The position numbers were made by a program, and so were the translations under genes. Of a stretch of 64,000 nucleotides of DNA, positions 57,801 to 64,000 are shown piece after piece. Within the stretch, counting starts at the first letter, position 1. Each line of letters starts with the position of its first letter. The notes under the pieces were generated by a model. It did not search any database and was not told the DNA's origin. It saw only the letters and a program-made list of their open reading frames with translations. Origin of the DNA: Nyssa sinensis (lineage: Eukaryota; Streptophyta; Magnoliopsida; Cornales; Nyssaceae); assembly GCA_008638375.1 (NCBI GenBank), contig CM018041.1:15333716-15397715 (forward strand), in the 5' to 3' direction.

Positions 57801-58485
57801 GTTTTGCAGAGAATGATTATGGGATTCATTGACAGCCAAAAGTTCCCCTTATGCCTTTCTATGGAGGTTCCATTTTATAAAAAATGGGTATGGTTCTTTG
57901 AAGGTGATTTCCTATATGTTTCCAAAACACTCCATATATAAAATGTATGCTTTCTATCAGATATCTTATGGAAGATTCTTTGCAAACCCAAAAGGGAACT
58001 GTGAGGTGGACTTGTTCATAATGCAAGTGGATGGGAAGAAGATAGTTGACCCCTACAAGCAAAATGCACTCTGCTCTCGTTTGAGAATGGAGCTCATCCG
58101 ACCTCTTAGAGTTGATATGGTGAGCCGGGGACCTGACACTGAGCTGCTAGTGGCTAATCCTGTTGAGGTATCTGGCAGGGGCCGACCACTTGTTTTTCAC
58201 GATATTACCCTTGCTCTCAAGATCCTGAACACGCGAATATTTTCGGTACTACATTCTAATTCATTGTTAGCTGTTTCCAGATTGCATCAGTTTTCTGAAT
58301 TAAGCTAAATACATTTTTCTGCTTTCTTTTTTCCCACACTTTTCCAGGTGGAAATTGCGCGACATCGGATTTATGATCGGGAGTGGGAGGTGTACAGGAT
58401 ACTACTTGATGAAGGGGATGGTTCTCTTTTGCCCAGGAAGGAGATCAAAGAATGTGTTACAAAGAAGTTGATGGGTTGGGAATGA
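53675..58485 (+). CDS. ACR9-like: ACT domain-repeat protein, ACR9/ACR10 type (one frameshift in exon 2)
   Basis: ACR proteins are plant proteins with several ACT domains, thought to sense amino acids or related ligands. Exons: 53675-53828, 54386-54611, 55341-55446, 57105-57441, 57961-58245, 58348-58485, all with GT-AG introns and matching phases. The ATG opens MGILYEDVVLIKEAEKPGDH, then VNCPDKTGLGCDLCRIILLF (start of ACT 1), KWCYLVFWVVGRPT, PKPPDVFLLKFW, DREGLLHDVT (ACT 2), ELTIKRVKVSTAPDGKVMDL, ELAGPEVTACSQG, QIHCQDHKGLIYDIMRTLKD (ACT 3), SYGRFFANPKGNCEVDLFIM, RPLVFHDITLALKILNTRIF (ACT 4) and the C-terminus KKLMGWE. Exon lengths give 414 residues only if one base of exon 2 is removed: around 54501-54507 the frame shifts by +1 between VCPMCSPA and SGIYYYRPEF. 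All other joints are intact. Confidence 0.9.
53829..54385 (+). other. Intron 1 of the ACR9-like gene
   Basis: Donor GAGGAG then GTTTGG; acceptor TGTGCAG then ATGTTC. Phase 1. Open frames inside it are spurious. Confidence 0.88.
54612..55340 (+). other. Intron 2 of the ACR9-like gene, with an internal duplication
   Basis: Donor CTTACATG then GTACTC; acceptor TTATATAG then ATGTAA. About 240 bases including the donor-side sequence TTACATGGTACTCTTTC recur inside the intron (54605-54800 and 54849-55045), separated by (AT)n and poly-T. Confidence 0.88.
55447..57104 (+). other. Intron 3 of the ACR9-like gene (1658 bp)
   Basis: Donor ACACCAG then GTTTGT; acceptor CAATCAG then AGAACT. The open frame 55972-56238 within it is spurious. 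Confidence 0.88.
57442..57960 (+). other. Intron 4 of the ACR9-like gene
   Basis: Donor ATCCAG then GTATATG; acceptor TTCTATCAG then ATATCT. Phase 0. Confidence 0.88.
58246..58347 (+). other. Intron 5 of the ACR9-like gene (102 bp)
   Basis: Donor ATTTTCG then GTACTA; acceptor TTTTCCAG then GTGGAA. Phase 0. Confidence 0.88.
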
Positions 58486-60015
58486 GTAAGGATAACATAA
58501 CTAATTCAGCCAATACTTTAGATCACTGTTGTAAAGCATATATTTTTTTTCTCCTGCCCCTTTCTTGTGCAAATGAGTCTCTACTGCTGCTAAGTAGCTC
58601 CTTGGTGTAAATTATCCAACACGTTTGATGAAATGTTAAGCTTTAATTCTCTTCATGATCTATCTTTGATATAAACTTTAGTTCTTGCTGGCATGTCACT
58701 ATGTGTAGTTTACAAATGCCTAAGACATTTCACTATCTTCTGAATCTGATACACAGAATGACAGAAAGTTGTTTCCTTGTCTGAATTGTGGAAGGAATGT
58801 ATTTTCTATTTGTCAACTAAAATATACTTCGACAGATGAGAGATGTCTAAATCAACTTGTAAGAGGTCAAGTAAAAATGAGTGAAATGGGAGACTGTTTG
58901 TGAACTTGATTATTTAGGGAAAATTATGAGAGATCTCAAAAACATATATAAAATAGTCAGTAGATTATCTTTTTTATTTCCATAATTTTATTGAATTTGA
59001 TTTTTAAGAATTCATGGGTAAAAACCAAATTCTTCAAGGTAATTATTTTCAATGTACTCAACTCAACAAAACTTTATCTCAATTATTTGGGGTTAGTTAC
59101 ATGAATATTGTCTTGCTTTATTTTCAATATAATGAACTTATAAGAATACTTCATATACTAATTAAGTTAAAAAATGGAATAGAACCCTTGCAACTAAAGG
59201 TGAAAGGGGAGCTAAAATGAACAAAATAGGTTGGAAAGATTGAAAAATAAATCAAATATGGTGTGTCTAGTATGAAGCCATTATAATTTAAATGTTTTAC
59301 TTTTATTTAAATGTCATTATAATTTAATATGAAGCCACACAATTTGTATTAACCATTCATAACTAAAGCCAAGGTAAAATACTGATGATAAAATATGGTA
59401 GAAGGTTGTTATAGGAACTATGTTATATTTGGGCTTGAATTGTTTGAATAATTTAGGGTTGTAAGTGGTTTGGAAGGAGCAGAAACATGGACTGGTATTA
59501 GAAAATAAAGTGATTTTGAAAGTTGCCTTTAACCAAAGGTGTTTTAGGGATTTCAATATTTTAAAAAAATGGTCTTGAAAATGTGAGTAGAGACCAAAAT
59601 AATTTCGAGAACAAATTTATTTTAAATGAAAGTAATTTAGAAAAATAGTAGTTGAGAAAGCAGTTCATAAAAGGTGATCTTGAAAACAAGGAAAATAGCA
59701 TAAATAAACACTTTTGAAAACTGCTTATTTCTTTCTTTTTTTGTTTATTTTAAATATTGGTCCTGTTTGTTTGTACTTTTAAAGAAAAGAGCTTTGAATC
59801 CAATTTCCTGGTTTAACTAGGAGAAGATCCCTTCAAAGGTTAATAAACTTTTTGAATATATAGAGAGTTTGCTTTATCTAGGAATGGACCCTTCGAAGGT
59901 TAATGAATATGCATAGTTCTGCATCTTCATATAGCTTCCCAGAAGTCGTAATTTGTAACGTATTTAAAAAACTCTCAACAATACTCCAATTACTGGTTGA
60001 TGCAATTTCAAATAA
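58486..60015. other. Downstream and intergenic DNA, no gene recognised
   Basis: The first 150-250 bases should be the 3' UTR of the ACR9-like gene. Open frames at 59014-59220 and 59317-59556 (minus) show no family resemblance. Confidence 0.5.
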
Positions 60016-60023
60016 TACACACA

Positions 60024-60111
<88 letters not shown>
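60016..60111. repeat. Compound (AC)n(AT)n(GT)n(GA)n microsatellite
   Basis: A short (AC)n is followed by about 15 AT units, about 15 GT units and about 10 GA units. The AC and GT parts on either side of AT form a near-perfect palindrome that could fold into a hairpin. Confidence 0.92.
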
Positions 60112-60270
60112 TTCAACTAAAGCTGTGAAGTTTTCATGAGAAAAAGTGCTTATAAAATAAATGCATTCAAGTAACAAAGCAACTAATGTAATAATACTCT
60201 AAAATTTAAATTTAGCTCCAAAACTCAATATATAAGTTCATATTAACTCTAAAATTTAACAAACTAAGCT

Positions 60271-60578
60271 TTAGTAATATTCGAATGCCCAAGCATTCTC
60301 ATTACGAATTTCTTTTTCTTTTTTCGGAATAAAATCATTCTTGATATTGAATGTGTTTTTGAATCTCTTTTGGCGACTTTCCTTTAATCATGCTTACAAC
60401 TTTATCACACAGTTGATCCAACAAACTCTAGATATTAAGATAATTTGCGGCTAAGAGGAGATCGTAGAGAACTGCTTGGTCTCTTTCGACAAACTCAGAA
60501 TCAAGTTGCTTCAGATTTTTGGATGTAATTATTTGATCGGCATGTTTCTTGCAGTATTCAATCACCATGGCTGTTAAC
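60271..60578 (-). pseudogene. SKP1-like (ASK family) pseudogene fragment
   Basis: SKP1 proteins link cullin to F-box proteins in SCF ubiquitin ligases. On the minus strand the fragment reads LTAMVIEYCKKHADQIITSK, NLKQLDSEFVERDQAVLYDL, LLAANYLNI, then a TAG (60430-60428) where family members have a lysine codon, then [20 protein letters not shown] and EIQK. One extra base in the A/C run at about 60353-60362 shifts the frame, after which [20 protein letters not shown] and AWAFEYY then TAA complete the typical C-terminus (usual ending WAFE). The N-terminal third (about 55-60 residues) is missing. Two independent lesions make this a clear pseudogene. Neither piece reaches 60 codons, so a length-filtered ORF scan misses it. 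Confidence 0.88.
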
Positions 60579-60655
60579 CAATCATGCTCTCAGAAAAGCA
60601 CAAAAATTGCAATAAGTCAAAACAGCCCAACCGACTCCAACAAAATTCAGCTGGC

Positions 60656-60872
60656 TGTAACAAACCAGAGTTTGTTACTAGTATCTAACTTTCAATATAT
60701 ATATATAGTGTGATGAAACAATGTAATACGTGAAGAAAAAGTAATGAAAGAAAATATGATTTTTCCTCTCTAAAGTCTCTTACTTGTTCCTCCTCTCCGA
60801 CTCTCTCTATCTCTCTGTATCAATGGTGAACAAGTTCACTATTGATTATATCTGATTCTCACAGTTTCTTCA
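60656..60872 (+). mobile_element. 5' LTR of copia element 2 (start uncertain)
   Basis: The 3' boundary is fixed by the primer-binding site at 60873. A plausible start is TGTAACAAACCAGAGTTTGT at 60656, giving a 217-bp LTR with an (AT)n TATA-like tract at about 60697-60708. The other LTR lies outside the window, so the start cannot be verified. Confidence 0.55.
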
Positions 60873-60887
60873 TGGTATTAGAGCAAG
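60873..60887 (+). other. Primer-binding site of copia element 2
   Basis: TGGTATTAGAGCAAG follows the LTR end TTCTTCA; it is the initiator-Met tRNA type. Confidence 0.85.
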
Positions 60888-60932
60888 CTTAAGACCTACG
60901 TCTCAAGAAAAGATCCATAAAACTTGCTACTT

Positions 60933-61976
60933 ATGGAAACTACTACTTCAAATTCGAACACAAATTAAGCAAACTTAACCTCTGCAACTCCCAATCCTCC
61001 TTAATCACCAATCTTCCTCCTCTCCAATATCTGTAATCTGATCACTGCAAGGCTAGATTCCAACAATTATGTTGCTTGGAAATTTCAGATCTCATCCATC
61101 CTAAAAGCACATTCTTTCATCGACTACATTGGTGACACACATCCATGTCGAAGCAAATTCATTAAGATGAAAGAGGTGTTGGAACTGCTCAGATCAATCC
61201 TAGACTATCAGATCTGGAATACTCAAGACCAAGCTCTCATGACTCTACTCAGTGCCACCCTATCTCATACTGCACTCTCTCATGTCATAGGATATTCAAC
61301 ATCCAGACAAGCTTGGCTAGCCTTGGAGAGGAGATTCTCTGCAGCAACCAGGTTTAACATCCTCCAACTAAAATCTGCCTTACACAACATCTCCAAAGGT
61401 AAGGATTCTATAGACTTGTACATTCAGAAAATCAAACAAGCTAGAGATAGCCTAGCTTTTGTATCTATCTTGATAGAGGATAAGGACATCTTGATCTATG
61501 TCTTGAATGGATTGCCTCAAGAGTACTATGCCTTCAAGACCTCAATAAGAACAAGATCTGAAAAGATTACACTTAAAGAGGTTTATGCAATGTTGAAAAT
61601 TGAGGAGCAGACAATTGAATCTGTCCATAAACAGAACCACACCTCTCCATTCCCTGGAGCCATGATGGCCTCCAACTATAGACCAAACTTCTCATCTAAC
61701 AAAGGATATTCTCCATTCAATTCCTCTGGTAGAGGCAGAGGGAGAGGTAGGTTCAATAACAGAGGAGGAAGAATGAACTTCTTTGGTAGATTCTATTCAC
61801 CAAATTTTGGCCAATCTAATCCTTCGTTTCACACAAAACAACCACAACAGTCCAATCAAAGATCCAACAACTCACAACCTATTGTTTGTCAAATTTGCAA
61901 CAAAAATGGCCAAAATGCACTGGATTGCTACCACAGATTGGATTTTTCATACCAAGGGGAACATCCATCTCCCTAA
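60933..61976 (+). pseudogene. Copia 2 gag
   Basis: A candidate ATG at 60933 is followed after 11 codons by TAA (60966-60968) in the same frame. Downstream the frame is open from about 61020: LITARLDSNNYVAWKFQI, TSRQAWLALERRFSAATRFN, LKSALHNISKGKDSIDLYIQ, VLNGLPQEYYAFKTSIRTRS, a GRGRGRF basic stretch, and a knuckle-like CQICNKNGQNALDC, where the histidine expected in a CCHC knuckle is replaced by glutamine. TAA at 61974 ends it. Confidence 0.85.
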
Positions 61977-62885
61977 CTAACTGCCATTTCTACAGCCTAT
62001 AACACTGGATATGATAGTTCCCTCAACAATCCAAACTATTGGTACATAAATACAAGAGCTACCAACCACATTACTGCTGATCTAGCCAATCTTAACTTTC
62101 CAATTGAGTACCAAGGAGATGACAATATCACAGTAGCCAATGGTCAAGCCTTTGATATATCACACTCTGGTCGGTCCTCTATTTAAGCCAATGATCACGC
62201 ATTCAAATTGAATAATGTTCTATGTGCACCTTATATGGCCACCAATCTACTGTCAGTTCATCAGTTTTGCAAGGACAATCACTGCAGATTTATATTTCAC
62301 TTTGATATGTTTCAAATACAGGACAAAGCCACCAAGCAGCTCCTCTTCCAAGGCTCCTCTAATCATGACTTATATCCATTGCCAGCTAGCTCCATCAACA
62401 AACATCCAGCTCACTTACCACAACCACAATTTTATTTTCAATACTACAATAAACCCTATGCCAATCATAGTCCTCTACAAAGGAATAAGTCTTCAGACAA
62501 CCTCCATACTGCATACTTAGGCAAACATGTATCAACTATGCTATGGCATTATAAATTGGGCCACCCCTCCACAACTACTCTACAGTCAATTCTCTCATCT
62601 GCTTCAATTACTACTCCAAGAGACTCTGCTCCACTCTGCCAACACTGCCTCATTGGCAAGATGACCAGACTGCCCTTTCCTTTCTCCACTATAGTCTCTA
62701 CTGCTCCACTGCAATTAGTTCACAGTGACTTGTGGGGGCTGGCCCCACACACTTTATTTGACAGCTTTACATACTATGTGTCCTTTGTTGATGATTTCAG
62801 TTGGTTTACATGGTTTTATCCATTGAAACATAAATCTGATCTGTTCATTACATTTTGCAAGTTCAAGGCCTATGTAGAAAACTTA
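61977..62885 (+). pseudogene. Copia 2 protease and pre-integrase/integrase N-part
   Basis: The same frame continues. YWYINTRATNHITADLANL is the protease active site, where family members have D-(S/T)-G-A: aspartate is replaced by asparagine and glycine by arginine, so catalysis is lost. After a TAA at about 62184 come NNVLCAPYMATNLLSVHQFC, HYKLGHPSTTTLQSIL and CQHCLIGKMTRLPFPFS (pre-integrase HHCC zinc region), then HSDLWGLAPHTLFDSFTYYV and FVDDFSWFTWFYPLKHKSD. The Tourist-like MITE interrupts the integrase at 62886. Confidence 0.85.
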
Positions 62886-63081
62886 GGCTGCATTTGGATA
62901 GTGATTCAGATATAATTTTTTTAAAATTTTGTAATTAATGTTTTAAAAATTGTGAAAATGCATTTGAATATGATAATCTAAATTATAAAAAATTAAAAAA
63001 TTTAAAATTAATAACTTGCCAAACGCGTATCCAGCGTTTTGAAATTAAAAATCTTGTTTAAAAACCTAAACAAACATACCC
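62886..63081. mobile_element. Tourist-like PIF/Harbinger MITE inserted in copia integrase (196 bp)
   Basis: GGCTGCATTTGGATAG on the left pairs imperfectly with the reverse complement GGGTATGTTTGTTTAG of the right end. TTA is present on both sides (62883-62885 and 63082-63084). The integrase frame resumes after it, which confirms that the insert is foreign to the element. Confidence 0.75.
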
Positions 63082-63084
63082 TTA

Positions 63085-64000
63085 TTTTCTAGTAGTATAA
63101 AGACATTTAGATCTGATAGGGGAAGGGAATACAATAAAATAAAACTCACATAGCTGCTCACTCAGTCTGGCATCCATCATGAGATGTCCTGTCTTCACAC
63201 CCCTCAGCAAAATGGTATTGCTAAGAGGAAGCATAAGGATATTGTAGAAACTGGTCTTACTCTAATATCCAGAGCCTCTCTACCACTCAAGTATTGAACA
63301 TTGGCATTCTCAACAACAACCTATCTTATCAATAGAATGCCTACAAGAGTTCTATCCCACCTCTCTCCCTATGAGAAGTTGTTTCACTCTCCTCCTGATT
63401 ACACAGTTCTCAAGACCTTTGGTTGTGCCTGTTAGCCCCTCCTCAAACCATATTCCCATAAAAAAATGCAACCCAAAACCACATAATGTGCTTTCCTAGG
63501 CTATGCCCTTAACTACAAAGGCTTTTATTGCCTTAACCATTCCATCAACAAGATATATGTCACCAGACATGTACTCTTTGATGAAACTACCTATCCATTC
63601 CATCATTTTAATTCTCTCCTAACCTCAATTTATAATCTACAAACCTGGCTTATACCCTCAACTTCACTTTTAGGCTCCATTCCTTTCCAATCTCTCCCTA
63701 CTGATAAAAATTCATCACCACTGCCTTCTGTCCCTCAGCCCCCTACCTCTACAACCTTGCCTCTCATACTATCACAAACACTCCCTGTTCCCTCACAACA
63801 ACTCAACTGCACTCCACCTACAGACACTTTTCCATCTGCCCCAATTCCCAATTGCTCAATTATGAAAAATCAACCAATAACTCAACTGCATTCAACCAAT
63901 CATCCAACCTCTCAGCCTTTAGCCATTAGTTTAGAACTTGCCGCTAACATAAATCAACACCCAATGGTGACAAGATCTAAATTGGGCATCTCTAAGAAGA
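63085..64000 (+). pseudogene. Copia 2 integrase C-part and spacer, to window end
   Basis: After the MITE, TFRSDRGREY holds the second catalytic aspartate and CLHTPQQNGIAKRKHKDIVE the catalytic-glutamate region, in which lysine stands at the E position (IAKRKH instead of the usual AERKH). Further stops occur (TAG after KIKLT, TGA near 63296, TAG at about 63434). A proline/serine-rich spacer follows and the window stops at the start of the reverse transcriptase. Confidence 0.8.

Larger units (their letters stand above)
60656..64000 (+). mobile_element. Ty1/copia retrotransposon 2, degenerate, cut by the window end
   Basis: LTR, primer-binding site, gag, protease, pre-integrase and integrase follow in copia order; the window ends in VTRSKLGISKK, the entrance to the reverse transcriptase. 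From 60933 to about 62880 one frame is kept, broken only by nonsense codons. It is a different lineage from element 1 (RE1-like protease and gag motifs). Confidence 0.85.

Overview
This window is nuclear DNA from a flowering plant, most likely a eudicot. It is AT-rich, has spliced genes with GT-AG introns, and is filled with plant-type LTR retrotransposons, hAT, PIF/Harbinger and Mutator-like elements, MITEs and (AT)n/(GT)n/(GA)n microsatellites. Nothing bacterial, organellar or CRISPR-like is present. Species cannot be told from the sequence alone.

Only two host genes look real. On the minus strand at 4035-5745 is a small two-coding-exon gene for a conserved single-membrane-span plant protein of 99 residues, possibly a mitochondrial complex I accessory subunit, with an 813-base intron in its 5' UTR. 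On the plus strand at 53675-58485 is a six-exon gene for an ACT-domain-repeat protein of the ACR9/ACR10 type. Its exons join perfectly except for one extra base near 54501-54507, which is either a sequencing/assembly error or an inactivating mutation. Two further host-gene remnants are pseudogenes: a 3-ketoacyl-CoA synthase (KCS) fragment at 37216-37732, and a SKP1-like fragment on the minus strand at 60271-60578 carrying a nonsense codon and a frameshift.

The rest is nested mobile DNA. 6588-12686 is a hAT-type non-autonomous element with a perfect 8-bp target duplication (ATTGTCAT). A PIF/Harbinger derivative (8438-10795, TAA duplication) with a truncated transposase and 181-bp tandem repeats sits inside it. 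14054-15480 is an LTR fragment that abuts and truncates a minus-strand Ty3/gypsy element of the Tat type (15481 to about 21550), whose pol frame is decayed almost only by nonsense codons. 32064-38005 is the most interesting structure: a Mutator-like element with about 270-bp terminal inverted repeats enclosing the KCS fragment (a Pack-MULE architecture). It was later hit by a Ty1/copia element (32411-37186, target duplication AAACG), and its right end was copied by a 753-bp tandem duplication (37800-39308). 39.9-49.5 kb is a pile of related long LTRs, including a 3.26-kb solo LTR (44492-47749, target duplication TTGGT) inserted in a related LTR of opposite orientation, and a dimeric minisatellite (about 133-bp unit) at 40.37-41.02 kb. 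60.7-64 kb is the 5' half of a second copia element, cut off by the window end, with a Tourist-like MITE inserted in its integrase region.

I found no evidence of a previously undescribed functional system. The window's value is in its nested-insertion history, the captured KCS fragment, and several small MITE families with copies in this window.
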